This document shows, one piece after another, positions 36,497 to 46,985 of a stretch of 64,000 nt of DNA. Each line of letters begins with the position of its first letter. The stretch's first letter is position 1. The position numbers and the translations under genes were made by a program. Source of the stretch: Planctomycetota bacterium. GTDB taxonomy: Bacteria > Planctomycetota > SZUA-567 > H5-PLA8. The stretch is taken from assembly GCA_027493525.1 (NCBI GenBank), contig JAOSKN010000001.1, forward strand, positions 310,001 to 374,000. Direction: 5' to 3'. The notes below the pieces were generated by a model. The model ran no database searches. It saw only the letters and a list, made by a program, of their open reading frames with translations, and had not been told where the DNA came from.

Positions 36497-38215
36497 CTAT
36501 TGCGCCGTAAACAGCGCCTGCGCCTCCGCGACCAGCGCCTTCTCCGGCTCCTTCATCACCTGCCGCGCCTTGGCAAGGTACTGCTCGGCGTCCTCGCGGC
36601 GGCCCACCGCGCCGGCCCAGACGGCAGCGAGCGCCAGCGAGGTCGCGTCGGCTTCGTCGGCCGCGGCGCGGATCACGTTGAAGCGGTCCTCGGGGTCGAG
36701 CTTCTCCCAGGCCCACGGCATCGGGTTGCCCTGCACCAGCAGCGTCACGTCCTTCTCGGTGCACGCCGTCAGCTTCAGCTTTTCCGGCTGCTTCCCGAAG
36801 AGCTTCACGTAGACCGTCGGGCGCTTGCCGTCCTTCGTCGCCGCGGCGAGGTACGCCGTCAGGCGCGGCTGCCAGGAGGCGAGCTGCTCCGGCGAGATGG
36901 GCGGCGGGGCCGGCTCCGCCGCGCGCGGGGCGGCGGCGCTTTCGGCCGGCGCTTCCGCTTTCCGCTCCGCCGCCGCGACGGCCTGCGGAGGCGCGTTCTC
37001 GCCCTGCTCGGTCCCCAGCCGCGCGAACTTCGCCACCGGGTGGTACTTCCCGTATTGCTGCTCGATCTCGGCCAGCAATTCCTGCATCCGCGCGTCGAAC
37101 TTCTCCTTCGTCACGGGCGTGTTGTTCTCCGCCGTCACGCCCGCGTCGGCTTTGAAGTTGAAGGAGCAGGCCATGTTGTTCTTGACGGTGTTGCCCTTGG
37201 CCTGGCCCTGCTTCGAGCCCAGCATCACCCACGGCTTGAGCCGGCTCTCCCAGCGCGTGAAGCAGGCGTTGTCCTGGATCGTGCAGTTCTGCGCGTCGTA
37301 GAGCGAGACGCCGTGCCAGTGCTCCGTCAGCACCACGTTCTTCTCGACGAGGAAGTCGATCAGCGGGCCGTCGAAGAACCCGATCCCCTGCATGGTGTTC
37401 TTGAGCGGCTGGTCGTCGCGCTCGCGGTTGACGATCAGGTTCCCGCGCAAGGTCAGGTTCTTCACCGTCCCCGTGCCCTTGTTGAACAGGAAGCACTGGA
37501 TCCCGTCGTCGTGGTTGGCGTCCCCGTCCCCGTCGCTGACGTACACGTTCTTGACCACGTTGTAGAGCGCCTGCTGCCCGTCGCGGGTCATGCGCATCCC
37601 GTCGGCGGAGAAGTCCGAGATCACGTTGGCCTCGGCGACCTGGTTGATCCCGCACAGGTTCATCGCGAAGCGCGTGTTGTAGATGTAGTTGTTCTTCGCC
37701 GCCAGCCCGTCGCCGTGACGGCCCAGCGTCAGCCCGCTGTTGGCGCTCATCCACTTCGCCGCATCCCAGCCGCTGTGGTCAGGCGCCGTGAAGAGGTAGC
37801 AGTCTTCCAGCACGATCTGGCTGCTCTCGCCGCGCTCCCCCAGCGTCACGATCGCGCCCTTGTAGCCCTCGCCGAACGACGGGCTGATCGCGAGGCCCTT
37901 GACATGCCAGCCCTTGCCCTGCGTGATCTCCAGCCGGCTCAGTTCGGGCCGCTGACCCGGCGCGGCGGCGATCGTCACCACCCCGTCGTTGCTCCCCCCG
38001 AAGCTCACGTTCCCATGCCGCCCGCTCTTCAGCAGCACGAAATCGCCGCCGTGCAGGCTCGAAAGTTTCCCCACGCAGTCTTCCAGCTTCCCCCACGGCG
38101 CCTCGGCCGTGCCGGGGTTCGACGCGTTCCCTTGCGCAGGGTCGCAGTAGTAGACGGCCGCGTGAGCCGCGGAGGCGCAGAGCAGCGCGAGGGCCAGAAC
38201 GATGCTTGGTCTCAT
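36497..38215 (-). CDS. Exported right-handed beta-helix (pectate-lyase-like) protein
   Basis: The protein has 572 residues with a signal peptide (SIVLALALLCASAAHAAVYY). Residues 25-360 have the repetitive N-rich ladder of a parallel beta-helix (GLTLGRHGDGLAAKNNYIYN, VEKNVVLTEHWHGVSLYDAQ, NCTIQDNACFTRWESRLKPW), as in pectate lyases and right-handed beta-helix carbohydrate enzymes. A Pro/Ala-rich linker (about 415-445) leads to a helical C-terminal domain of 130 residues. Candidate acidic residues (DGDGDANHDDGIQC) may bind calcium or take part in catalysis. Pectin or alginate are possible substrates. No regulator is adjacent. Confidence 0.75.
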   Translation of the reverse strand: MRPSIVLALALLCASAAHAAVYYCDPAQGNASNPGTAEAPWGKLEDCVGKLSSLHGGDFVLLKSGRHGNVSFGGSNDGVVTIAAAPGQRPELSRLEITQGKGWHVKGLAISPSFGEGYKGAIVTLGERGESSQIVLEDCYLFTAPDHSGWDAAKWMSANSGLTLGRHGDGLAAKNNYIYNTRFAMNLCGINQVAEANVISDFSADGMRMTRDGQQALYNVVKNVYVSDGDGDANHDDGIQCFLFNKGTGTVKNLTLRGNLIVNRERDDQPLKNTMQGIGFFDGPLIDFLVEKNVVLTEHWHGVSLYDAQNCTIQDNACFTRWESRLKPWVMLGSKQGQAKGNTVKNNMACSFNFKADAGVTAENNTPVTKEKFDARMQELLAEIEQQYGKYHPVAKFARLGTEQGENAPPQAVAAAERKAEAPAESAAAPRAAEPAPPPISPEQLASWQPRLTAYLAAATKDGKRPTVYVKLFGKQPEKLKLTACTEKDVTLLVQGNPMPWAWEKLDPEDRFNVIRAAADEADATSLALAAVWAGAVGRREDAEQYLAKARQVMKEPEKALVAEAQALFTAQ

Positions 38216-38393
38216 GCGTGCGCATCCTCTTATTGTTAAAGCGGGGCCGCGTTCGAGGTTTCGTCCGCCGATCCGACCGGTTCAACGTTCGATACACCGT
38301 CTTCCGGCGCGACTTATGTGCTAATATTATCGGTTATGAGTCAAGGAACTTGCATTTTCCTACGCGCACGTGTGCGTTTATTAGCCGCGCCCC

Positions 38394-38750
38394 TCACTCC
38401 AACAGCTCCAGCACCCGCTCCACCGGACGCCCGATCGCCGCGCGCTGACCTAGCACCGCGATCGGACGTTCCATCAAATGCCCGTGCTCCGCGAGGATCG
38501 CCACGACCTCCCGCGCCGTGTACGTCTTCCCCGAGTCCAGCCCCGCCGCCTTGAACTTCGGGTCCTTCCGCCGCAGCAGCAGGTTCGGGTCGCCGCCCAC
38601 CAGCCGCACCAGCCGTTCCAGCTCCGCCTTCGCCAGCGGCGCGTCGAGGTACTCCACCACCTCCAGCGCGGCCCGCCGCGCCTTCAGCAGCTCCAGCGCC
38701 TCCCGCGACTTGCTGCAGCGCGGATTGTGGTACAGCCTCAGCGCGCCCAT
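38394..38750 (-). CDS. arsC: ArsC-family glutaredoxin-dependent arsenate reductase
   Basis: The protein has 118 residues, the typical size. The catalytic Cys12 lies in HNPRCSKSREAL. The family motif with a conserved Arg is in HGHLMERPIAVLGQRAAIGR. It reduces arsenate to arsenite using glutathione and glutaredoxin; members of the Spx/ArsC fold with other roles are possible, but the active-site residues fit ArsC. No ars operon genes are adjacent. It lies 61 bases downstream of the kinase gene on the same strand. Confidence 0.85.
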   Translation of the reverse strand: MGALRLYHNPRCSKSREALELLKARRAALEVVEYLDAPLAKAELERLVRLVGGDPNLLLRRKDPKFKAAGLDSGKTYTAREVVAILAEHGHLMERPIAVLGQRAAIGRPVERVLELLE

Positions 38751-38814
38751 CGAGGTCCTCCTTTTTGCGAAGCGATGCCGGTTGCCGCGGGCCGTGCTCG
38801 CCGCGTTGGCGAAG

Positions 38815-41800
38815 CTACTCCAGCGGCACGAAGCTCGGCGCCCCGCCCGGGACGGTCTCGCCGAGCTGCCCCAGCCGCAGCGCGGCCATCCACGCCGCGT
38901 GGCGGTAGGGCGAGGGCGCTTCGATCACCGCGCGATGCAGCCCTCGCACGGCCTCTTCGCGGCGCCGCGAGAGATACGCGAACTCGCCCAGATAATAGAA
39001 GTAGAGCGGGCGCTGCATCCACGCGCAGTCCCGGCCGGGCTCGGGCGGCTCCGGCAGCGGCTCCCCTTCGCGCCAATCGAGGAAGCGCTGGGCCAGGGTC
39101 TTCGACAGGGCGCGGGCCGGGTTCGCCGCGGCTTCCTGGAACTGCTCGCGCGCCCGCGCCTCCTCGCCCAGCGCCAGCAACGCCAGCCCCAGGTCCAGCG
39201 CGCAGGCCAGCCGCATGCCCACCGACGAGCGCGGCAGGTTCAGCAGCACCTGCTGGAAGCAGTCGTGCGCGCGGTTGAGGTGCCCGCGCAGGAACGAAAG
39301 CGTCCCGATCTCGCGCAGCAGCTTCATCCGCGCCGCGTGCGTGTTCACGCGCAGCCGTTCGGCCAGCGCCTCCAGCGCCTCGTCGGCCTGCCCGCGCATC
39401 GCCAGCGTCCAGCCCCGCTCGATGTTCACGTCGTCCAGCGGCGCCGGCGTCGGGACGGCCTCGGCCTCCTGCAGCAGGTTCAGCGCCGCGTCCAGCCGCC
39501 CCAGCTCGCGCTCGACCAGCGCGCGCTGCAGGAACAGCTCCACGCGCACGCGCTCCGCGGGCTCCAGCGCCAGACCCTGCTCCACCGCCCGCGCCGCGCG
39601 CCCGTACTCCCCGCGCTGCCATTCCGCGTCCGCGCGCAGCAGCCGCGCGCGCGAACCCAGCCCCGGCGCCTGCTCCGCGCGCGCGCAGGCGTCCAGCGCC
39701 TGCGCCCAGCGCCCCTGGCTCGTGAAGTGCCGCACCGCGAGCTGGTAAACCTGATACGCCCCGTCCGGCGGCAGATCCCCTTCCCGCGTCGCCTCCTCCA
39801 GCGCCCGCAGCGCCTCCCGGTCGTGCCCCAGGCTGAAGTGGCACGCGCAGATCACGAACTGCGCCCGCGCGCGCCGCACCCCCGCCCTCCGGCTCCGACT
39901 TCAGCGCCTCCTGGAAGAACGAGAGCGACGACTCGTGCTGCCCCTGCGCCTCCAGTTCCTCCGCGCGCATCCACAGCCGCGCCTGCACGTACGATTGAAA
40001 GCGCGTGTCCGCGCCCACCCGCCGCGCCCCGCTCAGCCGCAACAGCTCGCGCCGCAGGTCCCCCTCGCGCGCCGAGAGCAGCGAGCGCCCGAGTTGCGCG
40101 AGCACCTCCCCGGACGTCCCGTCCAGCTTCGCGAACTCCGACTCCGCGCCCAGCGCGTCGTTCGACTCCAGCCGGCTCAGCCCCCGCCTTGAAGCGCGCC
40201 ATGAAGCCTTCTTCGCGACCGGCCAGCTCCTCCGCGATCCGCCGGTACCCCCGCCAGCGCCTCCGCGAAGCGCCCCCGGTTGTAGTCGTGGTCCGGCACC
40301 GCCATGCACGAGACCACCGCGTCCATCGCGCGCCGGTAGATCTTCACCGACTCGATCCGCGCCCCGTCGCCCCACCCGTACAGCCCCACCCGCGTACCGC
40401 CCAGCGGGAACAGGTCCTCGAAATGCGCCAGCTCCTCGCCGTCCACCGAAAGGCCCAGCCGGTTCCCGATCCGCTCCGCCGAGACCGTGTACTCCCGGTT
40501 CGCCGCGATTCGCGCCTCCGGGTTGATGACCACGTCCACGTCGTCCTTGCAGATCTTCGCCGCCCCGTTCGCGTCGCAGCCGAACTGCAGCGCGTACCCG
40601 TCCGTCTCGTTGACCCCCGCCTCCGGCTCCGGCGCGCCGATGAAGATGGACAGTTCCCCGCCTTCCGGGCGCTCCAGCTTCGCGCGCCCCCGCAGCTCCA
40701 CGCGCACGTCGCCGGGGAAGCGCGCCGTGGTCAGCAGCAGCGCGCCCTGGGAACTGCGCTTCTCGGGGTACAGCCCCTCCGCGTCCTGGTTCCACGCGCC
40801 CAGCACCGGCTGCCACTCCTCCGCCGGCGGCGCGCCCTGCCCGCAGTGCCACTCGTACGCCAGCCGCCAGCGCCCGCGCCCGTCGAGGTACGCGCGCAGG
40901 TCTTCCACCATCTGCCGCGCGTCGGCGTAGCGCTTCGCCGGGTCCGCCTGCAGCGCCCGCTCCAGCACGTCCGCCAGGTCCCGCGGCGCCTGCCGCCCTT
41001 CCGGGTAGCGCTCCAGCGCCGAAACCTGCCCCAGCGCCGCCAGCCGCAGCGTCTCCGAGGACGAGTCCGCCACGATCGGCGGGTAGAACGTGAGGATCTG
41101 GTACAGGATCGCCCCCAGCGACCAGACGTCGCTGCGCGCGTCCAGCTCCGGCTCGCCCCGCGCCTGCTCGGGGCTCATGTACGCCGGCGTCCCCGAGACC
41201 AGCCGGATCCGCTGCGTCGAACCGTCCGAGCGCCCGCCCCCGGCCGCCGTATCGTCCGGCCCGGCCGGCGCCGGCGCGGGACCGGCTAGCTCCGAAAGGT
41301 CCGGCGATTCGTTCGGATGCCGGCCCCCGTAGACGATCCGCGCCAGGCCCCAGTCGAGCACGTACACCTCGCCGTACTCCCCGACCATGACGTTGCTCGG
41401 CTTCAGGTCGCGGTGGATCACCCCGCGGTCGTGCGCGTACGCCACGCCCTCGCATGCCGCCAGCAGGATCGCCACCCGCCGCCGCAGCGGGAACTCCTCG
41501 CGCCCCTTCGCCGGATGCTCGCGCGCCTGCTTCAGCAACTGCGCCAGCGTCTGGCCCTGCACGCGCTTCATCGTGTAGTAGTCGCGCCCGTCCTCGGTCC
41601 GGCCCATCCGGTAGATCGGCGCGATCGCCGGGTGCTGGAGCTGCCCCGTCACGAACGCCTCTTCCAGGAAGCGCCGCGTCTGGCGGTCCGTCAGCCCGGG
41701 CGGCACGATCTTTAGCGCCACCTCGCGGCCCCAGCGCGCCTCGCGCGCCAGGTACACCACCCCCATCCCGCCGCGGCCGATCTCGCGCAGGATGCTCAAC

Positions 41801-42003
41801 CCTTCCACGTTCCGCGGTGGCTCAAGCTCGCGCTGCGACAGCCGCGGCTCCGCCAGCTTCTCGGGGTCCGGAGCGGCTTCGTGCGTCTCGGGTTCGTCGA
41901 GGTTCGAGCCGCCGGCGTGTGCGCCGGCGTGCGGTTCGATGCGCCGCGTCGAGCCGTCGGAGACCTGCGCGCCGCCTTGCGTCTCGGATGACGTCCTGTC
42001 CAT
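38815..42003 (-). CDS. Serine/threonine protein kinase with sandwich domain and TPR-like tail (three frameshifts)
   Basis: About 1061 residues from ATG 42003 (GGAG upstream). The kinase domain (about 75-385) is intact: IGRGGMGVVYLA, Lys in VALKIVPP, HRDLKPSN, DWGLAR replacing DFG, and VSGTPAYMSPEQARGE. A concanavalin-like sandwich follows (about 420-590; GYALQFGCDANGAAKICKDD, GTRVGLYGWGDGARIESVKI). The remaining 450 residues are helical repeats of TPR type (ALDACARAEQAPGLGSRARL, ALNLLQEAEAV). Three single extra bases in 5-base C-runs (40248-40252, 40181-40185, 39879-39883) break the frame; correcting each restores one continuous protein. Kinases of this build are frequent in planctomycetes. 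A role in sensing and scaffolded signalling is inferred. Confidence 0.8.
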
Positions 42004-42386
42004 CGGGGCTCCACCTGGGTGCTCTGCCAACGTCGCTTCGAAGAATGCAGCCGCCCGCGCTTCAACGCCCTGCGCCTTAGAGTGCGCCCTAAAACCGGAT
42101 CGCGAGGCGGCTTCGGAGCGCCGGGCAAGCGAGGCGAGGCGGCCGAACGAGCCGTATCGGGACGAGCATACGGAGAGAAGGCCAACGACGCAGCGCGAAG
42201 CCCGCCGCCCGAAGACGGCCGCGAGACGTTTTAGGACGCACTCGTAAGCGGTTGCACGCCCGTTCCAGATTTCCTCCGATTCAGCCGGCGGTCGTTGCCA
42301 ACTTGGTGCAGATGCGTTAGGCTGTTCTACTGCGCTTTGCGCCATGTGCAACTTCATCGTGCTACCTCTATAGAGGCGCCGGCTAC

Positions 42387-43758
42387 ATGGGTTCGCCGCT
42401 TCCCGAACGCGACGTCAAGTTCGCCCAACTGGCCGTCCAGCTCGGCTTCTGCAGCAGCGAGCATGTCCGCTCCTCGCTCGAACTCTACCGCAAGTACCAG
42501 GCCGCCGGCGGCGAGGTCCCCTCGATTCCGCGCATCCTCGTCGGCAAGGGGCTCATGCCGCGCGCGCAGGCCGAAGCGCTCCTGCGCCACCTGGTCCAGG
42601 GCGACCCGCTGCCCTCGCCGCGCCCCGCGCCCCCGCAGCCCGTCGCGGCCCCGCAGCCCGTCGCGCCGCCGCCGCAGCAGCCGGCCGCCGCGCCGCCCGT
42701 CGAACTCCCCGCACCCGCCGAAGGCGACGCCTCGGGCGTGCAGGAAGTCCCCGCGCTGATCGAGGAACCCGACGACCGCGAGACCCTGCTCAAGGGGCTC
42801 GGCGCCACCGTCCTCCGCGGCGAGATCAAGGGCTACAAGATCCTCGAGGTCATCGGCGAAGGCTCCATGGGCGTCGTCTACCGCGCCCACCAGATCAGCA
42901 TGGACCGCATCGTCGCGCTGAAGGTCCTCCCCCGCCTCCAAGACCCGGGACAAGACCTTCGTCGAACGTTTCCTCACCGAAGCGCGCAACGCCGGGCGGC
43001 TCAATCACCCCAACCTGATCCGCGTCCACGAAGTCGGGCGCAGCGGCGAGCTGTACTACTACTCCATGGAGTACGTCGACGGCCTCACCCTCGGCGAACT
43101 GATGGACGAGTTCGAAGGCGGGCGCCTCGACGCCCGCCGCACCGTCAGTATCTTCACCCAGATCGCCGCCGCGCTCGACCACGGCTTCCGCATGGGCATC
43201 ATCCACCGCGAGATCCGCCCCAACGCGATCATGATCACCGAGGGCGACCAGGCCAAGCTCCACGACCTCGGGCTGACCAAGGACGAAGGCAGCCGCTTCC
43301 TCGAGGGCGAGAACGCCTACTACGTCTCCCCCGAACAGGCCAAGGGCGGCCCCGCCGACACCCGCTCCGACCTCTACTCTCTCGGCTGCTGCGTCTTCCA
43401 CGCGCTCACCGGCGAGCCCCCCTTCCAGGGCGGCGGGCCCAAGGAAATCCTCGGCCGCAGGCTCCTCGCCGAGCCGCCCAATCCCATGGAAGCCGCGCCC
43501 GAACTCCCCGTCGAACTCGGGAAAATCTGCACCCGCATGATGGCCCGCGATCCCAAGGACCGCTTCCAGACCCCCGCCGAACTGATGGAAGCCATGCGCC
43601 AAGTCACCTTCGTACAGGCCACCGCCCAGCAGCGCCCCACCACCCGCGGCGCCGCCGGCGTCCCCGCCCGAGCCGGGCGGCGCACCCGCGGGCGAGCCCG
43701 CGCCGGACGCGCCGGCGGCGGTCGAGCCACCACGGGCCGCCGGCGCTTCAAACGCTGA
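42387..43758 (+). CDS. Atypical serine/threonine kinase with altered catalytic loop (frameshifted)
   Basis: About 456 residues. The N-terminal helical region (KFAQLAVQLGFCSSEHVRSS) and a Pro/Ala-rich linker precede a kinase domain: IGEGSMGVVYRA, VALKVLPR, GRLNHPNLIRVHEVG and VSPEQAKGG. The catalytic loop reads HREIRPN where HRDLKPN is expected, so the proton-accepting Asp is Glu and the Lys is Arg; DLG replaces DFG. Activity may be lost or weak. One extra base at 42936-42941 shifts the frame before KTRDKTFVERFL. A second shift near 43640 is possible, since the other frame gives a Pro/Glu-rich tail ending at 43777. It is divergent from the large kinase, and both may act in one pathway. Confidence 0.75.
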
Positions 43759-43879
43759 GCGGTCTAACCTGCGTTAGTTGACTTCGCCTTGAGCCGTTTC
43801 CCCTCCTCCCCGAGGAGGGGCAGAGGTGGTGCCTGAAAAAATCCGCGCGAAACGCGATCCAAATACCCAGACAGATGGC

Positions 43880-44059
43880 AAACTGCAAACGGAAAACAGC
43901 AAACGGAAAACAGCAAACGACGAACTGCGAACTACAAAGAGCTTGGCGCGGTTCGTTTGCTGTTTGCTGTTTTCGGTTTGCTGTTTGTTTGGGATTTGGT
44001 TCTTGCCGTTTGCCGTTTGAGTCTTGAGCTTTGGTTGGCTCTTGGCTCTTCTAATTCTT
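43880..44059. repeat. Long inverted heptad array between convergent genes
   Basis: Left arm: AAACTGC, AAACGGA, AAACAGC, AAACGGA, AAACAGC, AAACGAC, GAACTGC, GAACTAC, AAAGAGC. Right arm from about 43955: GTTTGCT twice, GTTTTCG, GTTTGCT, GTTTGTT, TGGGATT, TGGTTCT, TGCCGTT twice, TGAGTCT, TGAGCTT, TGGTTGG, CTCTTGG, CTCTTCT, AATTCTT. The arms are complementary around the core TACAAAGAGCTTGGCGCGG. The central 52 bases recur inverted at 51601-51652. Confidence 0.85.
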
Positions 44060-44076
44060 GATTTTACTCCGGGCCC

Positions 44077-45837
44077 CTACTGCGCCCGCGCCGTCTTCGT
44101 CGCCCAGCGCTCGAACGACGCGTACACGTACCCCAACAGGATCGCGCTCATCGTCGCCGCGAAACCCAGGTACGCCGGCCAGATCGTCGTCGGCTTCTTG
44201 GTCACCGTCGTCCCGATCGTCTTCCACGTCACGCTCCCCACCGCCTCGAAGGGGCTGGTGAAGCACGCCCACGCGATCGACTCCTCCGGCAGCCGCTCCG
44301 ACGGCATCGTCAGGTACAAGAGCGCCTTCACCGCCATCGGCACGCCGAAAAAGAGCAGGATCACGCTGTAGGTCATGATCATGCTCTGCAGCGTGCTCCG
44401 GCTGATCAGGCTGAAGAACATCCCCAGCGCCGTCTCGAACACGATCGTCGCCAGCAGGATCGTCAGGTACACCCCGAAGTACAGCGCCCGCTCGCCGAAA
44501 CCCGCCAGCCCCGAGACGTTCGGCGAGTTCCCGCCCACCAGCAGATAGAACAGCAGCGTCACCCCCACCAGCGCCGTCAGGAACACGCTCAGCCGCGCGC
44601 ACGCCAGGAACTTCCCGCTTACCACGTGATGCGGGCGGAGCAGCGTCGTCAGCAGCAGGTCCAGCGTACCCCGCTCCCGCTCCTGCGTGAACGTGTTGCA
44701 CGCGAACGCCGGCGCCACCAGCATCGTGAAGACCACCAGGTAATCGACGAAGACGTGCTCCTTCTTCAGGTACAGGAACGTGAGGAACACCACCGAGAGG
44801 AACATGCTGATCTGGATGATCAGCCGCAGGAACAGCGTCCCGCGCCCGAAGATCTCGCTCCGAATCTCCTTCTGATACATCGGATTGCTGCTGTCCGGCA
44901 GCAGCGCCCCGTCCTTCGGCGGCGCCAGCAGGTTGTCGGGGAAGCGGTCGCGCACCAGCACCAGCCCCGTCTGCGTCGATATGTCCTCTTCCTCCGCCGC
45001 CTTGAAGACCGGATCGAACGGCTGCCGCAGCCGCTTCAGGCAGGCCTGGTACATCACGAACGCCGCCAGCAGCATCAGCCCCGCCGGCCAGACCGCCACG
45101 TTCAAGGTGAAGAACGCGTCGAAGGTATACGAGAAGACCAGCAGCACCAGCGCCAGCGGCAGCACGATCAGGTAGGTGATCGAGAGCGAGACCTGCGAGC
45201 GCGCGAAGAACGTCGAGCACGTCAGCCCGATCATCCCGAACGAGATCGCCACCGAGACCAGCAGCGTGTAAAGCCCCGCGATCTGGTCCGTGTCCAGGCC
45301 CGGCAGCCACATGCAGACCGAGACGATGGGGATGGTCGAGAAGACGAGCAGAATGAGGTACAGGACCGAACTCAGGTACTTGCCCATCAGGATCGTGCCC
45401 GGCTCGATCGGCGACGTCAGCAGCAGGTCCAGCGCGCGCTTCTCCTTCTCCATCGTCATCGCGCTCGCCGAGAACGCCGGCGAGAGCACGCTCAGCAGCA
45501 CCAACTGCCCCTGCCCGAAGATGCGGAAAAGCGTGCGCGCCTTCTCCGAGCGCGTGCTGATGTCCTCCTCGGGCCAGGCCAAGTGCACCACCGCGCCCAG
45601 CACGAAGAGGAAGATGAAATGCAGGATGAACGCCTTGTTGCTGCGCAACGCGGTGAGCAGCTCGCGCCGCAGCACCGGGTTGTCGAAGGCCAGGAAGACC
45701 TTCTCCACGATGCCGCGCTTCTCGCGCAGCCCGCCGCGGCGCGCCTCGCGCAGCGCGCGGCGCTCGTGCGCCGGGCTTTCCGGCTGCGGCGCGCCCGGCG
45801 CGGGCTCCAGCGGCGTCACTTCGATCCGTTCGGCCAT
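44077..45837 (-). CDS. ABC-2 type export permease, two fused membrane domains
   Basis: The protein has 586 residues with about 12 hydrophobic segments in two homologous halves. Each half has the signature cytoplasmic loop of ABC-2 permeases: MEKEKRALDLLLTSPIEPG in the first and TQERERGTLDLLLTTLLRPH in the second. A cytoplasmic N-terminal head of about 60 charged residues precedes the first segment. It is the third gene of a minus-strand operon with a GldG-like protein and an ATPase, separated from the latter by a heptad array. By analogy with GldAFG and Nos-type exporters it would form the membrane channel. Substrate unknown. Confidence 0.85.
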   Translation of the reverse strand: MAERIEVTPLEPAPGAPQPESPAHERRALREARRGGLREKRGIVEKVFLAFDNPVLRRELLTALRSNKAFILHFIFLFVLGAVVHLAWPEEDISTRSEKARTLFRIFGQGQLVLLSVLSPAFSASAMTMEKEKRALDLLLTSPIEPGTILMGKYLSSVLYLILLVFSTIPIVSVCMWLPGLDTDQIAGLYTLLVSVAISFGMIGLTCSTFFARSQVSLSITYLIVLPLALVLLVFSYTFDAFFTLNVAVWPAGLMLLAAFVMYQACLKRLRQPFDPVFKAAEEEDISTQTGLVLVRDRFPDNLLAPPKDGALLPDSSNPMYQKEIRSEIFGRGTLFLRLIIQISMFLSVVFLTFLYLKKEHVFVDYLVVFTMLVAPAFACNTFTQERERGTLDLLLTTLLRPHHVVSGKFLACARLSVFLTALVGVTLLFYLLVGGNSPNVSGLAGFGERALYFGVYLTILLATIVFETALGMFFSLISRSTLQSMIMTYSVILLFFGVPMAVKALLYLTMPSERLPEESIAWACFTSPFEAVGSVTWKTIGTTVTKKPTTIWPAYLGFAATMSAILLGYVYASFERWATKTARAQ

Positions 45838-45887
45838 TTTAATCTCAAGTCCGCCTCACCGCCCTGCACCGGCATCGCACCTTGGAC

Positions 45888-46027
45888 GAAGTATGAAGTA
45901 TGAAGTATGAAGTATGAAGTATGAAGCAGAAGGCAGAAGACGACCCGCCCCGCAATTCTTCCCCCTTCATGCTTCTGTCTTCTTTCTTCCGTCTTCATAC
46001 TTCATATTTCATACTTCATACTTCCGC
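45888..46027. repeat. Inverted heptad arrays within the ABC operon
   Basis: Left arm: GAAGTAT five times, GAAGCAG, AAGGCAG, AAGACGA (45888-45943). Right arm: CTTCATG, CTTCTGT, CTTCTTT, CTTCCGT, CTTCATA twice, TTTCATA, CTTCATA, CTTCCGC (45965-46027). The arms can pair. The right arm ends 2 bases from the TAG of the ATPase gene. Confidence 0.9.
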
Positions 46028-46029
46028 CC

Positions 46030-46956
46030 CTACGCCACCAGCCCCTTCGTGATCTTCATGAACGCCTCTTCCAGGTCCGCTTCTTCCTCGGCGAACCAGA
46101 CCAGCGGGATCTTCTGGTCGATCAGGTCGCGGTGCAGCTTCACCACCGCGTCGTCGTTCCCGATGAACTCGAACTTGAACTCCCCTTCCGCGTGCGTGAG
46201 GTTCCGCACGAACTCGTGGTGCGCCAGGAACACCTCGCACGCCTCCGACTGCCCCGCCACCACGATCTTCACCACGCGCTGCTGCCGGATCGACTTGATC
46301 ACGTCCTTCACCGGACCGGCCGCCAGCAGCTTCCCGCGCTCGATGATCCCGATCTTGTTGCAGAAGTCCGCCAGCTCCGGAAGGATGTGGCTCGAAATCA
46401 GGATCGTCTTGCCCATCCGCTGAAGCTCCCGCAGCAGCGCCTTCATCTCGACGCGCGCCCGCGGATCCAGCCCGCTCGCCGGCTCGTCCAGGATCAGCAC
46501 CGGCGGGTCGTGCACCAGCGTCTTGGCCAGGCACAGGCGCTGCTGCATCCCGCGCGAGAGCCCGTTCACCAGCGTGTCGCGCTTGCTCGTCAGGTCCACC
46601 AGGTCCAGCACGTCGTCGATCAGCGCCTTGCGCTTGCTCCGCGGCAGCCCGTACGCCGTCGCGAAAAAGTCCAGGAACTCCCAGACCTTCATCCCGTCGT
46701 AGACCCCGAACGTGTCCGGCATGAACCCGATCGAACGCTTCACCTGGTCCACCTGCTGCGTCACCGAGAACCCATTGATCCACGCCTGCCCCGTCGTCGG
46801 CTTCAGCAGCGTTGCCAGGAAGCGGATCGTCGTCGTCTTCCCCGCCCCGTTCGGGCCGATGAAGCCGAAGACGTCGCCGGACTCGATGTCCAGGTCCAGC
46901 CCGTCCACCGCCACGAACGCCTCGTAGCGCTTCGTGAACCCGCGGATCTTGATCAT
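46030..46956 (-). CDS. ABC transporter ATP-binding protein
   Basis: The protein has 308 residues. Walker A is GPNGAGKTT, the signature NGLSRGMQQRLCLAKTL, Walker B PVLILDEPASGLDP, and the His-switch ILISSHILPEL. The C-terminal 90 residues (VKIVVAGQSEACEVFLAHHE) form the extra domain seen in CcmA/NatA-type exporters. ATG 46956 is chosen because the longer frame upstream is made only of heptad repeats. It energises the ABC-2 permease encoded downstream, and probably acts with the GldG-like protein encoded upstream. Confidence 0.92.
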   Translation of the reverse strand: MIKIRGFTKRYEAFVAVDGLDLDIESGDVFGFIGPNGAGKTTTIRFLATLLKPTTGQAWINGFSVTQQVDQVKRSIGFMPDTFGVYDGMKVWEFLDFFATAYGLPRSKRKALIDDVLDLVDLTSKRDTLVNGLSRGMQQRLCLAKTLVHDPPVLILDEPASGLDPRARVEMKALLRELQRMGKTILISSHILPELADFCNKIGIIERGKLLAAGPVKDVIKSIRQQRVVKIVVAGQSEACEVFLAHHEFVRNLTHAEGEFKFEFIGNDDAVVKLHRDLIDQKIPLVWFAEEEADLEEAFMKITKGLVA

Positions 46957-46985
46957 GCGTCCAGGTCCTCGAACGATGCCCAATG

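Noticed and set aside
38394..38750. An arsenic-resistance operon
   Set aside because: Only an ArsC-like gene is present; neighbours are a kinase and a beta-helix protein.
43760..43777. Alternative 3' end of the atypical kinase
   Set aside because: It needs a second frameshift near 43640; plausible from composition but not demonstrable, so the shorter end is reported.
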